A DNA stretch of 64,000 nt from Cytophagales bacterium (GCA_017303805.1 JAFLBQ010000007.1:309171-373170); one strand, 5' to 3'. Positions 9,222 to 18,848 are shown, counted from the first letter of the stretch. Notes: a model not told the origin generated them from the sequence alone. Numbers and translations are program-made.

Positions 9222-11636
9222 ATGCCTGGGAACGCAGCTAACCGATACGTTTGTATTCATGGTCATTTTTATCAACCGCCCCGCGAAAATGCGTGGCTGG
9301 AAGTAATCGAGCTGCAAGACTCTGCACATCCGTACCACGATTGGAACGAGCGCATTACAGCCGAGTGTTACGAACCCAACGCCACCTCGCGCATCTTAGA
9401 CGATGGCGGGGTAATCAAAAATATTGTTAACAACTATTCGCGCATCAGCTTCAACTTTGGGCCCACGCTGCTTTCGTGGATGGAAGCCTATGCCCCGGAA
9501 ACCTATGCGGCCATTCTTGAGGCTGACCGTGCCAGCATGCGCAACTTTGGCGGCCACGGTTCGGCCATAGCCCAGGTGTACAACCACATGATAATGCCGC
9601 TGGCCAACCGGGCCGATAAAGAAACGCAGATAAGATGGGGCATCCGCGATTTTGAATCGCGCTTTAAGCGCAAGCCCGAAGGCATGTGGCTGGCCGAAAC
9701 TGCTGTAGATACCGAAACACTTGAAATGCTGGCCGCACAAGATATAAACTTTACCATCTTAGCTCCGCGCCAGGCAAAGGCAGTTCGTAAAACAGGCGCC
9801 AGCGAGTGGCACGAAGTAAACGACCGCACCGTAAATACTACCAAAGCCTACCGGTGTAATTTGCCCAGCGGTAAAAGTATGGTGCTTTTTTTTTATGAAG
9901 GCGACATCTCGCAAGGCATTGCGTTTAACGGCCTGCTGAACGATGGCAAAGGCTTTGCCGAACGACTTCTGGCTAACTTAGACGAGAGCGACCTGGAGCC
10001 GCAGTTGGTGCATGTCGCCACCGATGGCGAAACATATGGCCACCACCATAAGCATGGCGAAATGGCGCTGGCCTTCTGCCTGGATTACATTGAAAAAGAT
10101 ACACGCGCGCGGCTTACCAACTACGCCCAATTTCTGGAACTAAACCCACCCGAAGACGAAGCCCAGATTCAGGAGAACAGCTCGTGGAGTTGTGTGCACG
10201 GAGTGGAACGCTGGCGGGATAACTGCGGCTGCAACAGCGGCAAGCCGGGCTGGCATCAGCAATGGCGCAAACCCCTGCGCGAAGCACTGGACTGGCTGCG
10301 CGATGCGGCCCTTACGATTTTTGAACAGGAGGGAAGCAAAGTTTTGCGCAACGTGTGGGCTGCCCGCAACGACTACATTAACGTAGTGCTGAAACGCAGC
10401 GAAGAAAATGTAAAACGCTTTTTAAAAGATCATGCCCACAGCGAGGCATCTGCCAACCGCATCTTGCGCATAATGGAAATGCAGCGCCACGCCATGCTGA
10501 TGTACACCAGTTGTGGTTGGTTCTTTGATGAGATTTCGGGAATTGAAACTGCGCAGGTGTTGCAGTATGCCTGCCGGGTAATTCAGTTAGCCAACCAGAT
10601 TGGCGATGTGGACTTGGAGCCAGAGTTTATACGCCTGCTGGAACAAGCGCCCAGCAACGTGGCGCACTATCAAACCGGGGGCGGGGTGTATGCCAAGGCC
10701 GTGTTGCCCGCGCGCACCAACCTGCAGCGGGTGGGCATTCACTATGCCGTGGCTTCTGTGTTTGAAGATGAGCCGGAGTCGCTGCTGGTGTTTAACTACA
10801 GCACTTCGAACGAATCATTTATTAAAAAGGAAGCAGGCGAACAAAAGCTGGTGTTGGGAATTACCAAAGTAAAATCGCTGGTAACGCGGTCGGAAAAGAA
10901 ATTTGCATTTGCCGTTATCTATTTGGGTAAGCACAACATTATCGGCAATATTTCTTTAGACATGGAGCCCGATAAGTTTGCCGGCATGCAGTTTAGAATG
11001 GTGAAGGCGTTTGAAGAAGGCCGCCTGGGCGATATTATCGGATTGATGCAAATGTACTTTGGGCCGGAGAAGTATACTATCTGGCATCTGTTTCAGGATG
11101 AGAAGCGGAAGATTTTGGATATGATTGCACAGGAGAGTATGGCGGAGTTGGAGAACTCGTTGCGTAAAAGCTATAACCAGGACTACCCATTGATAAATGC
11201 GTTGGCCAACAACACCATACCCATACCCACTACGTATAAAACCGTGTTCGAATATGTGCTTAATGCCGATTTGAAGAAGACCTTCGAGTCGGATAAGATC
11301 AACATCAAAGAGATGGAGCGCATTGTGGCGGAGCTGGCGCGCTGGAATCTGAAGATAGAAGATCCGGGCAAGCTCGCGCGGCTGGCGGGCGAGAGTATTT
11401 ACAGGGAGTTAAACCGCATTGGGGCCGAGCGCGAAAATGTAAAACGGATTCAACGCCTTAACCGGATGTTTCCGTTGCTGGAGAAATTTAACTTAGACCC
11501 CAACCTGCACAAGAGCCAGAATCTCTATTTTGAGATTTCGATGGAGAACAAGCATAAAGACAAAGCCGCGGCCGATGAAGCCTGGACGGAACAATTTAAC
11601 CTGCTAGGCACAAACCTGGGTGTTAAAGTAGAGTAG
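9222..11636 (+). CDS. GH57-type glycoside hydrolase with DUF3536-like region
   Basis: 804 residues. The N-terminus carries the GH57 hallmark HGHFYQPPRENAW. The catalytic Glu is expected in GMWLAETAVD (~160) and the acid/base Asp in HVATDGETYGHHH (~267), both present. The long C-terminal half matches the large GH57/DUF3536 proteins common in Bacteroidota and related phyla. GH57 enzymes act on alpha-glucans as amylases, 4-alpha-glucanotransferases or branching enzymes. No signal peptide is seen, so it probably acts on cytoplasmic glucan. It follows glgB after 30 bases and closes the alpha-glucan operon. The precise reaction cannot be decided from sequence. Confidence 0.85.
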   Translation: MPGNAANRYVCIHGHFYQPPRENAWLEVIELQDSAHPYHDWNERITAECYEPNATSRILDDGGVIKNIVNNYSRISFNFGPTLLSWMEAYAPETYAAILEADRASMRNFGGHGSAIAQVYNHMIMPLANRADKETQIRWGIRDFESRFKRKPEGMWLAETAVDTETLEMLAAQDINFTILAPRQAKAVRKTGASEWHEVNDRTVNTTKAYRCNLPSGKSMVLFFYEGDISQGIAFNGLLNDGKGFAERLLANLDESDLEPQLVHVATDGETYGHHHKHGEMALAFCLDYIEKDTRARLTNYAQFLELNPPEDEAQIQENSSWSCVHGVERWRDNCGCNSGKPGWHQQWRKPLREALDWLRDAALTIFEQEGSKVLRNVWAARNDYINVVLKRSEENVKRFLKDHAHSEASANRILRIMEMQRHAMLMYTSCGWFFDEISGIETAQVLQYACRVIQLANQIGDVDLEPEFIRLLEQAPSNVAHYQTGGGVYAKAVLPARTNLQRVGIHYAVASVFEDEPESLLVFNYSTSNESFIKKEAGEQKLVLGITKVKSLVTRSEKKFAFAVIYLGKHNIIGNISLDMEPDKFAGMQFRMVKAFEEGRLGDIIGLMQMYFGPEKYTIWHLFQDEKRKILDMIAQESMAELENSLRKSYNQDYPLINALANNTIPIPTTYKTVFEYVLNADLKKTFESDKINIKEMERIVAELARWNLKIEDPGKLARLAGESIYRELNRIGAERENVKRIQRLNRMFPLLEKFNLDPNLHKSQNLYFEISMENKHKDKAAADEAWTEQFNLLGTNLGVKVE

Positions 11637-11684
11637 GGTTTTGTTCTTAAACTTGCAGCCGAAATCGTACCGGCTGTTGCGCAT

Positions 11685-11912
11685 TTGGTAGGTTTCGCGA
11701 CAGAATTGCAGGGAGTAGCAAGAAGAAAATTAAGAATGTTAAATAATTCACAGAATCTGATAGACTTGCAGATTCCGCCATCGAATAGACTAGAGAGATT
11801 GAAAGGTAACTTTAAAGACTATTATTCTATCAGAATTAATGATCAATGGAGAATAATATTCAAATGGGACAAAGGAAATGCCGCGGACGTTGAAATATTG
11901 GACTATCATTAA
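11685..11912 (+). pseudogene. higB: HigB/RelE-type toxin, N-terminally truncated
   Basis: The visible 75 residues match the HigB toxin family, ribosome-dependent mRNA interferases: VARRKLRMLNNSQ, IPPSNRLERLKG, YYSIRINDQWRIIFKW and VEILDYH. Family members usually have ~92 residues, with about 15-20 more at the N-terminus (a ...SF...K pattern). Here the frame runs back to the GH57 stop codon without an ATG; the only start is a TTG at 11685. The start appears to have been lost, perhaps by a rearrangement just behind the GH57 gene. Together with the frameshift in the neighbouring antitoxin this looks like a decayed toxin-antitoxin pair. Confidence 0.75.
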
Positions 11913-11927
11913 AAAAACGAGTGAGAC

Positions 11928-12226
11928 ATGAAAAGATTAAAGAACATTCATCCAGGAGAAATCCTTCAGAGGAGTTTTTACTTCCACTGGGACTTAGCGC
12001 GTACAAATTATCAAAAGACATTGGAATTCCCCAGACCAGAGTTTACGAAATTCTAAAGGGTAACAGAAGGATAACAGCTGACACCGCATTACGACTTTCA
12101 AAGTATTTTGGAAACTCAGCAAAATTTTGGCTGGGTCTTCAAGACGATTTCGACATTGAAGAAGAAGAACGATTAAAATCAAGAGAGTTTGATTCAATTG
12201 AGCAATATCAAAGCAACGCAGCATAA
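11928..12226 (+). pseudogene. higA: HigA-type antitoxin with a frameshift
   Basis: The ATG at 11928 starts MKRLKNIHPGEIL, the standard HigA/VapI-type N-terminus. The rest of the protein (EEFLLPLGLSAYKLSKDIG, the helix-turn-helix IPQTRVYEILKGNRRIT, NSAKFWLGLQDDFD) continues in another frame. The break lies at about 11967-11972, where one base seems missing in a cag-gag-gag context. The ATG frame ends early near 12055. HigA binds DNA and neutralises HigB. Either the gene is broken, in keeping with the truncated toxin before it, or this is a single-base sequencing error. Confidence 0.8.
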
Positions 12227-12238
12227 TCGAGTAAACGG

Positions 12239-12261
12239 CCTCGTCAGTTTACCTGACGAGG
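12239..12261 (+). other. Perfect hairpin after higA
   Basis: A 9-bp perfect inverted repeat (CCTCGTCAG / CTGACGAGG) with a five-base loop begins 12 bases after the antitoxin stop codon. It may end the higBA transcript, but no strong T-run follows, so factor-independent termination is doubtful. Confidence 0.5.
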
Positions 12262-12561
12262 TACGTTTCTCACCCATGAAAGTATACCTCCGTATGCAGT
12301 TCCTGTTCGTCAGTTCAGACCTTTGCAGTCCTGCTTTCTTCAGTTCAAGGATCGCTCCTTACAACCTTGCAGTTTGCTGCGCGCTTTTAGAATTCGCACT
12401 TCAGGACTTGCACCCTTTGGATAATCAAATCTATATTCACGTGCGTATCTTCAGTTTCTATGCCGACTTGATTCGCCAAAGGCGGAGGGCTTCGAAACCT
12501 ACCACAAGACAAGCCGTAAATTGGTATTACCTTGAAGAACAGACCACAAACCAGAAAGTTT
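12262..12561. other. No recognisable gene
   Basis: About 300 bases between the higA remnant and the M23 peptidase. A frame open across it has a Cys-rich, low-complexity translation without family resemblance. I see no tRNA, repeat or promoter here. Confidence 0.5.
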
Positions 12562-13530
12562 ATGAATAGAATACCTGCAATTTTATTTTTTACGATGTTG
12601 GTAAATTTGGTTTCGGGCCAAGTAGAAAAAGCGGCCTATAAAACAGTAGCCGACAGGTTTGAAGCAAACTATAATGCCAGCAACTTTGAAGCAATTTTCG
12701 AAAATTTTTCAGCAGAGATGCAAACTGCTTTACCGCTCGACAAAACGAAAGACTTCCTTACCGGATTAATGCTACAAGCTGGAAAAATAACCAGACGAGA
12801 GTTTGTGAAATATGAACAATCCTACGCTTCTTATAAAACTACTTTTGAGAGAGCTTTGTTTGCCGTAAACATTTCTATCGATGCGAATTACAAAATCAAT
12901 GGGCTGTTTGTCAAGCCATTCAAAGCCGATAACCTTCCAAAACCAGAAAGAAACAGTACCAAACTCATATTGCCCTTTAAAGAGGAATGGACTGTGGTAT
13001 GGGGTGGTGACACCAAAGAGCTAAACTATCATGTGGAGAACGAAGCCCAAAAAAATGCATTTGATATTGTTATTACAGACACAAAAGGAAACTCGTTTAA
13101 AACAGATGGGAAAGCAAATGAAGATTATTACGCATTTGGTAAGGAACTGATTGCCCCTTGCGATGGCGAAATTGTTTTGGTTGTGGATGGCATTAAGGAT
13201 AATGTGCCGGGAACATTAAACCCAATTTATGTTCCTGGAAATACAGTAATCCTAAAGACTGCTACTAACGAATACTTGTTGTTTGCGCACTTCAAGCAAC
13301 ACTCAATAGTAGTAGCGCAGGGACAAAAAGTTAAACAGGGGCAATTGCTTGGGCTTTGTGGAAATTCAGGAAACTCATCAGAACCCCATTTACATTTTCA
13401 CATTCAAAACGTGGAAGATATGAATATGGCAACAGGTATAAAATGTTACTTTGACAGATTGCTGGTAAATGGAGAAGTGCGGACTGATTATGCTCCCATT
13501 CGGAAAGAGAAAATAAAAAACCAGAAATAA
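12562..13530 (+). CDS. M23 (LytM) family peptidase with N-terminal DUF3887-like domain
   Basis: 322 residues from the ATG at 12562, chosen because it begins a signal peptide (MNRIPAILFFTMLVNLVSGQ). Residues ~25-110 (VADRFEANYNASNFEAIF...) resemble DUF3887. The C-terminal half is a LytM fold: HVENEAQKNAFDIV supplies the first zinc His and Asp, AFGKELIAPCDGEIV is the typical entry strand, and SSEPHLHFHIQN contains the HLH motif. Such enzymes cut peptidoglycan cross-links or other Gly-rich peptides outside the cytoplasm. It stands alone between a decayed toxin-antitoxin pair and the convergent glk gene. Confidence 0.88.
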   Translation: MNRIPAILFFTMLVNLVSGQVEKAAYKTVADRFEANYNASNFEAIFENFSAEMQTALPLDKTKDFLTGLMLQAGKITRREFVKYEQSYASYKTTFERALFAVNISIDANYKINGLFVKPFKADNLPKPERNSTKLILPFKEEWTVVWGGDTKELNYHVENEAQKNAFDIVITDTKGNSFKTDGKANEDYYAFGKELIAPCDGEIVLVVDGIKDNVPGTLNPIYVPGNTVILKTATNEYLLFAHFKQHSIVVAQGQKVKQGQLLGLCGNSGNSSEPHLHFHIQNVEDMNMATGIKCYFDRLLVNGEVRTDYAPIRKEKIKNQK

Positions 13531-13649
13531 ATCAACCCGCGGGATATGGCTTTGAGATTTACAATTCGGCAGCAGCGAAACAAAGTTACCTGCAACCCGA
13601 CTTGCTGGAATTTTCGTAAAGTAGTAGTGTGCTGAATTAAAGCGCTTGA

Positions 13650-14633
13650 TTACGCCAACTCCGACTTAAGTTGCAGTTTATCGAGGTAATCCCACACCAG
13701 GCTGCTGGCACCCAGAATAGGAGCGGCCTGGTTTTGCATGGCCGAAGGCAATACTTTTATTTTTCCGCGGAACAACGGCATCAGGTTGGCTTCCATGTGT
13801 TTAATGGTGGGCCGGAAGATCAGATCGCCAGCCATGGATAAACCGCCAAACAGAAAGATCGCTTCCGGATCGGTATGCACAACGGTTTCGGCCAACTTCA
13901 TACCCAGTATGCGGCCGGTGTATTCAAATGCTTCAATGGCCACTACATCGCCCCGGTGGGCAGCATCCGAAATCATCTTCGTATTCAGATCTTCAAAGCT
14001 GATTCCGCGCAGCTCGCTTGGCTCCAGGTGGTCGGCCAGCAACTTATATACGGTGCGCTTAATTCCGGTTGCCGATACATACGTTTCTAAACAACCGCGC
14101 TTGCCGCAATTGCAATAGCGGCCGGCCGGATTAACAGAAGTATGGCCTACTTCGCCCGCAATGCCATGGTGTCCGTTAAGGAGCACACCGCCACACACAA
14201 AACCACTGCCCAGGCCCGTGCCCAACGTAATCACCACAAAGTCTTTCATGTTTTTGGCATTGCCGTAAATCATTTCACCCACTGCTGCCGCATTGGCATC
14301 GTTGGTTAAAATGCAGGGCACATCAAATTCTTCTTTGAACATCCGGGCCAGCGGCAGCACTCCTTTCCATTTCAGGTTAGTGGCCCGCTCAATATTGCCG
14401 GTGTAATAGTTTCCGTTGGCAGCACCCACACCAATACCCACAATGCGGCTATCCCCGGGCAATTCCTGAATCCCTTTGCGCAGGGCATCGACCATGCCAT
14501 CAAAATAATCCTGAAACTCTTCGTATTGTGTGGTAGGGATGTTGCCCTGATGCAGCACGTTGCCGGCTCTATCTACCATTCCATACTTTGTGTTGGTACC
14601 TCCAATGTCAATGCCTACCGTAAGATCTTTCAT
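13650..14633 (-). CDS. glk: ROK-family glucokinase
   Basis: 327 residues. ROK kinase with the ATP-binding GIDIGGTNTKYG near the N-terminus, catalytic Asp region LTNDANAAAVGE, and the ROK zinc motif EVGHTSVNPAGRYCNCGKRGC (His plus three Cys). It phosphorylates glucose in the cytoplasm. Glucokinase is more likely than fructokinase or an ROK repressor because there is no N-terminal helix-turn-helix and because pfkA and pgi follow in the same orientation; together they feed glucose into glycolysis. Its start is ~113 bases from the pfkA stop, so the two may be co-transcribed from the pfkA promoter. Confidence 0.88.
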   Translation of the reverse strand: MKDLTVGIDIGGTNTKYGMVDRAGNVLHQGNIPTTQYEEFQDYFDGMVDALRKGIQELPGDSRIVGIGVGAANGNYYTGNIERATNLKWKGVLPLARMFKEEFDVPCILTNDANAAAVGEMIYGNAKNMKDFVVITLGTGLGSGFVCGGVLLNGHHGIAGEVGHTSVNPAGRYCNCGKRGCLETYVSATGIKRTVYKLLADHLEPSELRGISFEDLNTKMISDAAHRGDVVAIEAFEYTGRILGMKLAETVVHTDPEAIFLFGGLSMAGDLIFRPTIKHMEANLMPLFRGKIKVLPSAMQNQAAPILGASSLVWDYLDKLQLKSELA

Positions 14634-14746
14634 CTTGTTAAGAGTTTGGATTTAAAGTCAACTGCCCGCCTGGCTCCATAACAGGAAGTGCCCATGCCTG
14701 TTTATCCTTTCTTGGGTTTTGCATTGCCGGGCGTTTCATTGACAAG

Positions 14747-15730
14747 TTAAATAGATAGAATTTTTGAAATGCGAAGTGCCTCGCTGTCAATTTCATGATG
14801 ATGTTGCATGATGGTATCAAAATCGTTGTACACAATCTTGTTATCGCGTATGCCTACCATTACATCTTTTTCTCCTTTCAGTAAGCCTTCAATGGCAGCC
14901 ACACCCATTTTGCTGGCCAGCACCCGATCGAAATAGGTAGGCGCACCACCGCGCTGCAAGTGCCCCAGAATGGTAACCTTTATATCGAAGTAGTTGTTGC
15001 GCTCAGAAAATTTTTTGGCAAGCTCCAAGGCGCCTCCCAGTTTGCTCCCTTCGGCAACCACCACCAGGCTGGATTTTTTATTTGTCTTTCCACCTTCGTC
15101 AAGCTTGGCAAACAAATCCTCCAGCGTCATCGATTCTTCGGGGATAATCGTTGCCACCGCACCACCGGCAATGCCGCTGTTGATAGCAATGTAGCCCGAG
15201 TTGCGGCCCATTACCTCCACAAAGAACAAGCGGTTATGCGAAAGGGCCGTGTCTCTTATCTTATCAATCGCCTCCACCGCTGTGTTGGTAGCGGTATCAA
15301 ACCCAACGGTATAGTCAGTGCCGGCAATGTCGTTATCAATGGTGCCCGGAATACACACGGCCGGAATAGCATACTCTTCTAACAGTTTGTGCAGTCCGGT
15401 AAAGGTTCCATCGCCACCAATGGCAACCAGTGCATCAATACCATTCTTCTGTAAATTGATGAAAGCTTTTTCGCGTCCTTCTTTGGTTCGAAACTCCTGG
15501 CTGCGTGCCGATTTTAAAATGGTGCCCCCGCGTTGCAGTATGTTGCCCACCGAGCGCGCGCCCAGCTTTACCATATCTCCGGCAATCATGCCTTCATAGC
15601 CTTGCATTATGCCATATACTTCTTTCTTGTAGTAAATAGCTGCACGCACTACAGCACGCAAGGCGGCATTCATGCCGGGGGCATCGCCACCCGATGTGAA
15701 CACTCCGATTTTAGAAATACTTGACTCCAT
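14747..15730 (-). CDS. pfkA: ATP-dependent 6-phosphofructokinase
   Basis: 327 residues, typical of bacterial PfkA. Motifs: TSGGDAPGMNAALRA (ATP site), GGDGTFTG (a Gly where PPi-dependent enzymes have Asp, so ATP is the donor), PGTIDNDIAGTDYTVGFDTA (catalytic TIDND), and MGRNSGYIA for substrate binding. It converts fructose-6-phosphate to fructose-1,6-bisphosphate. A good Bacteroidota promoter lies 21 bases before the ATG. The genes pgi, pfkA and glk lie in this order on the minus strand. Confidence 0.96.
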   Translation of the reverse strand: MESSISKIGVFTSGGDAPGMNAALRAVVRAAIYYKKEVYGIMQGYEGMIAGDMVKLGARSVGNILQRGGTILKSARSQEFRTKEGREKAFINLQKNGIDALVAIGGDGTFTGLHKLLEEYAIPAVCIPGTIDNDIAGTDYTVGFDTATNTAVEAIDKIRDTALSHNRLFFVEVMGRNSGYIAINSGIAGGAVATIIPEESMTLEDLFAKLDEGGKTNKKSSLVVVAEGSKLGGALELAKKFSERNNYFDIKVTILGHLQRGGAPTYFDRVLASKMGVAAIEGLLKGEKDVMVGIRDNKIVYNDFDTIMQHHHEIDSEALRISKILSI

Positions 15731-15750
15731 TAAGGTATTTAGAAGCGGCC

Positions 15751-15780
15751 CAAAAATACAGGTAAATCATTGTTATACAA
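15751..15780 (-). promoter_or_regulatory. Bacteroidota-type promoter for pfkA
   Basis: Read on the minus strand: TTG at -33, 19 bases, then TATTTTTG fitting the -7 consensus TAnnTTTG. It is 21 bases upstream of the pfkA start codon. Confidence 0.75.
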
Positions 15781-15794
15781 GCGTTAAGCCTATA

Positions 15795-17444
15795 TTACGA
15801 TCGCAAACGTTTGAAATGATTAATCAATCCGTTGGTAGATGAATCGTGTGCTTGTATATTATCGGGTGAAGTTAGTTCGGGTAAGATTTTCTTTGCCAAA
15901 ACTTTTCCTAGCTCAACACCCCATTGATCGAAGCTGAAGATATTCCAGATAACACCTTGTACAAAAATTTTATGTTCGTACAAGGCAATCAGCAAGCCCA
16001 ACGTGTAGGGTGTAAGTTGTTTTATAAGAATAGAATTGGTTGGGCGGTTGCCAGCAAAAACCCGGTACGGAAGATGAAATGAAATTTCTTCTTTGCTCAT
16101 TCCGGCATTGCGTAGTTCGGCTGCTACTTCTTCGGCCGTTTTACCTACCATAAGCGCTTCAGTTTGCGCAAAGTAGTTCGATAAAAGTTTTACGTGATGA
16201 TCCCCAACCGGATTATGAGAAATAGCCGGTGCGATAAAGTCGCACGGAATAAGTTTAGTGCCTTGATGGATGAGTTGATAAAAAGCATGCTGGCCGTTGG
16301 TACCGGGCTCGCCCCAAATAACAGGGCCGGTTTGGTAATAAGTAGGTTGCCCGTTCCGGTCAGCAGACTTGCCGTTGCTTTCCATGTTGCCTTGCTGAAA
16401 GTATGCGGCAAACCGATGCAGGTATTGATCGTAGGGGAGAATGGCTTCGGAGTGGGCTTCGAAAAAATTGCCGTACCAAATACCTAACAGCGCCATAAGT
16501 ACCGGAATGTTTTCTTCGAACGGTGCTTGCTGAAAATGCGTATCGGCAGCATGGGCGCCTTCCAAAAGCGCAACAAAATTTGCAAAGCCAATGGTTGCGC
16601 TAACCGATAGCCCAATGGAAGACCAAAGCGAGTAGCGGCCACCCACCCAATCCCAAAACACAAACATGTTTTCGGGTGCAATTCCAAAATCGGTTACAGC
16701 TTTTGTGTTGGTAGAAACAGCCACAAAATGTTTGGCCACTTCACCTTGGTTGCCAGTCTTGTCCAAAAACCATTGCCGTGCAGTTTCGGCATTGGTCATC
16801 GTCTCTTGCGTGGTAAAAGTTTTTGAGGCTATAATAAATAGTGTGGTGTCCGGGTTAAGTCGTTTCAGCGTTTCGGCAATATGGGTACCATCTACATTCG
16901 AAACAAAGTGCGGAGTAATAGTGGTGTGGTACGGCTTAAGGGCTTCGGTTACCATCAAGGGCCCGAGGTCTGAGCCACCAATACCAATGTTCACAATATC
17001 GGTAATGGCTTTGCCGGAGTAACCCTTCCACGTTCCGGATAGCACCTTATCAGAGAAAGCTTTTACCTGATCCAATACTTTGTTTACCTGCGGCATCACA
17101 TCGGCACCATCTACAAAGATGGGTGTATTGCTTCGGTTGCGTAAGGCGATGTGCAGCACCGAGCGGTGTTCGGTCTGATTTATTTTTTCTCCTCTGAACA
17201 TGGCTTGTATCGAAGCCTTTAATTCTGTCTCTTCGGCAAGTTCCAGCAGGAGGTTGATGGTTTCTTCGGTGATTATGTTTTTGGAATAGTCAAACAGAAG
17301 ATCCTGCAATTGAACCTGAAACTTGTTGAAGCGGTCTGCATCCTGTGCAAAGAGGTCGCGCATGTGCGTGGCTTGCAGTGTTAGAAAATGATCGTGCAGC
17401 TTACTCCAGGCCAGTGTTTCGGTAGGGTTGTGTTTAGGTAACAT
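15795..17444 (-). CDS. pgi: Glucose-6-phosphate isomerase
   Basis: 549 residues. Contains [21 protein letters not shown], the catalytic region [15 protein letters not shown], and the C-terminal signature [10 protein letters not shown], all typical of the classical PGI superfamily. It interconverts glucose-6-phosphate and fructose-6-phosphate. It is upstream of pfkA on the same strand with ~65 bases between them, but pfkA has its own promoter. A TATTTTTG box occurs in the region before its ATG, without a clear -33 partner. Confidence 0.97.
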   Translation of the reverse strand: MLPKHNPTETLAWSKLHDHFLTLQATHMRDLFAQDADRFNKFQVQLQDLLFDYSKNIITEETINLLLELAEETELKASIQAMFRGEKINQTEHRSVLHIALRNRSNTPIFVDGADVMPQVNKVLDQVKAFSDKVLSGTWKGYSGKAITDIVNIGIGGSDLGPLMVTEALKPYHTTITPHFVSNVDGTHIAETLKRLNPDTTLFIIASKTFTTQETMTNAETARQWFLDKTGNQGEVAKHFVAVSTNTKAVTDFGIAPENMFVFWDWVGGRYSLWSSIGLSVSATIGFANFVALLEGAHAADTHFQQAPFEENIPVLMALLGIWYGNFFEAHSEAILPYDQYLHRFAAYFQQGNMESNGKSADRNGQPTYYQTGPVIWGEPGTNGQHAFYQLIHQGTKLIPCDFIAPAISHNPVGDHHVKLLSNYFAQTEALMVGKTAEEVAAELRNAGMSKEEISFHLPYRVFAGNRPTNSILIKQLTPYTLGLLIALYEHKIFVQGVIWNIFSFDQWGVELGKVLAKKILPELTSPDNIQAHDSSTNGLINHFKRLRS

Positions 17445-17512
17445 AAGGCGTTTTTGAAACGATAATAATTAAGGTGGGCAAAAATAAGAACTGGGGCAAC
17501 AACTTAGTAAAG

Positions 17513-17917
17513 TTATCCGCCCACTACTTTGCGTAGATTCTCCAGCAGACCTTCCCATAAATCGGCAAGCTCTTCCTGATCGTCAAAGTCGGAGTAATCC
17601 ACCACGCGTAAAAAAGTTGTTTGAGTAAGTTCATTTAGCTCGAGGCGTAACTCAAAGTAGCTGGGGTCGTTTTGATCCCCGGGGCTTTCGGGCAGGTATT
17701 GAAATTTTACAAAATGATTGATGCGGTGAGCCGACATGGTTGCCTTGCGCTCTTCATGGTCCCAAATAAAAGTAAAGACCTTCTCAGGGCTTATTCGTAC
17801 ATCATCGGCAAACCATTCGGCAAGGCCGCTGGCTGTTTGAATGTAGGGATACAGCATTTTGATGGAAGCGTGAACTTCAAAATCGCGGGTAAATAATTTT
17901 TTGGGTTCTTCCGCCAT
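17513..17917 (-). CDS. SRPBCC / START-like domain protein
   Basis: 134 residues with no signal peptide. The pattern KLFTRDFEVHASIKMLYPYIQTASGLAEWFADDV, followed by FTFIWDHEERKA and a final helix, fits the Bahrami/START-like fold of small SRPBCC proteins, which form a cavity for hydrophobic ligands. This form is common in Bacteroidota and its ligand is unknown. It lies 68 bases upstream of pgi on the same strand. I cannot assign a pathway. Confidence 0.75.
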   Translation of the reverse strand: MAEEPKKLFTRDFEVHASIKMLYPYIQTASGLAEWFADDVRISPEKVFTFIWDHEERKATMSAHRINHFVKFQYLPESPGDQNDPSYFELRLELNELTQTTFLRVVDYSDFDDQEELADLWEGLLENLRKVVGG

Positions 17918-18168
17918 AGCATTTGCCTTCGGTTTGGAAGTTATAAAGATTTTCGGGTTACAGGCAAATTAAAACTTGTTAATTTAAGATTGGGGGTTGG
18001 CATGAAGGTTAACAAAAGGTGCTTGTTTTCGCGAGTGCCGGAAACGCGGCAGAGTTGAGAACACGGGTGCAATCCGAAATGTAACAGGAAGGTTAGAAGT
18101 GCCCTTAAATTTTAAGCAGGTAAAGGAAGCGTTTTGGTTAGCGCAGGAAGCAAGACGAGAAGTTAATG

Positions 18169-18611
18169 TAGCGCGGGGGGGAGTTGAACCCCGTCCGCCT
18201 TTTGGCGGATATGAATATCTCGCTTTGGATATAATTCACTATAAATAGGGTTCCAAGGGCCGAGCTTTTACCGTGTAGCAAGCGAATTAGGTAAAAGAAA
18301 TCTAGATTCAAATCTGATGTGTATCCCGGGAAGTTTTACCTGATGTTTCGCTAAGCAGATTATAGTAAACTAAGGACATTGGAGTGTTTGTAGCGCGGGG
18401 GGGAGTTGAACCCCGTCCGCCTTTTGGCGGATATGAATATCTCGCTTTGGATACAATTCACTATAAATAGAGTTCCACGGACTAAGCTTTACCGTGTAGT
18501 AAGCGAATTAGGTAAAAGAAATCTAGATTCAAATCTGATGTGTATCCCGGGAAGTTTTACCTGATGTTTCGCTAAGCAGATTATAGTAAACTAAGGACAT
18601 TGGATTGTTTG
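18169..18611 (-). repeat. Two tandem ~221-bp repeats carrying copies of the tRNA-Met 3' end
   Basis: Copies at 18169-18390 and 18391-18611 are about 95% alike by eye. On the minus strand each lies downstream of tRNA-Met and ends with the T-arm and acceptor 3' strand of that tRNA (CGGGGTTCAACTCC...CCGCGCTA), so there are three tRNA 3' ends in a row. The interior carries a short hairpin (TCCGCC AAAA GGCGGA) and inverted GGTAAAA / TTTTACC segments, but no gene. Upstream bases 17918-18168 show nothing recognisable. The pattern suggests repeated insertion at a tRNA 3' end or tandem amplification of such an insertion. Confidence 0.85.
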
Positions 18612-18685
18612 TAGCGCGGGGGGGAGTTGAACCCCCGACCTTTGGGTTATGAATCCAACGCTCTAACCACCTGAGCTACCGCGCC
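18612..18685 (-). tRNA. tRNA-Met (anticodon CAU)
   Basis: 74 nt on the minus strand: acceptor GGCGCGG pairs with CCGCGCT (one G-U), discriminator A, D-arm GCTCAGGTGGTTAGAGC, anticodon loop TTCATAA, T-loop GTTCAAC. CCA is not encoded. The CAU anticodon could also be an Ile2 tRNA after lysidine modification; sequence alone does not settle this. Confidence 0.93.
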
Positions 18686-18848
18686 TAATTATCTTTTAAT
18701 TAACATCCCTACTGGTCTGAATTACATCTGCCGGGCAGATTTTAATTCCATGCTCAAGTAGCCTGAGCGTAAGGCTATTAATTTGGGAGCGCAAACATAC
18801 AAACTTTTGTCCCAATTTCACCAAATCTTTCAGATAATGCGAAGGAAG

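Noticed and set aside
12189-12569. Frame of 126 codons after higA
   Set aside because: Overlaps the end of higA and the start of the M23 gene, with Cys-rich, unstructured translation and no family resemblance.
18169-18685. tmRNA gene
   Set aside because: The repeats end in a tRNA-like T-arm and acceptor strand, but no matching 5' acceptor half, tag reading frame or tmRNA length is present; the ends are copies of tRNA-Met.
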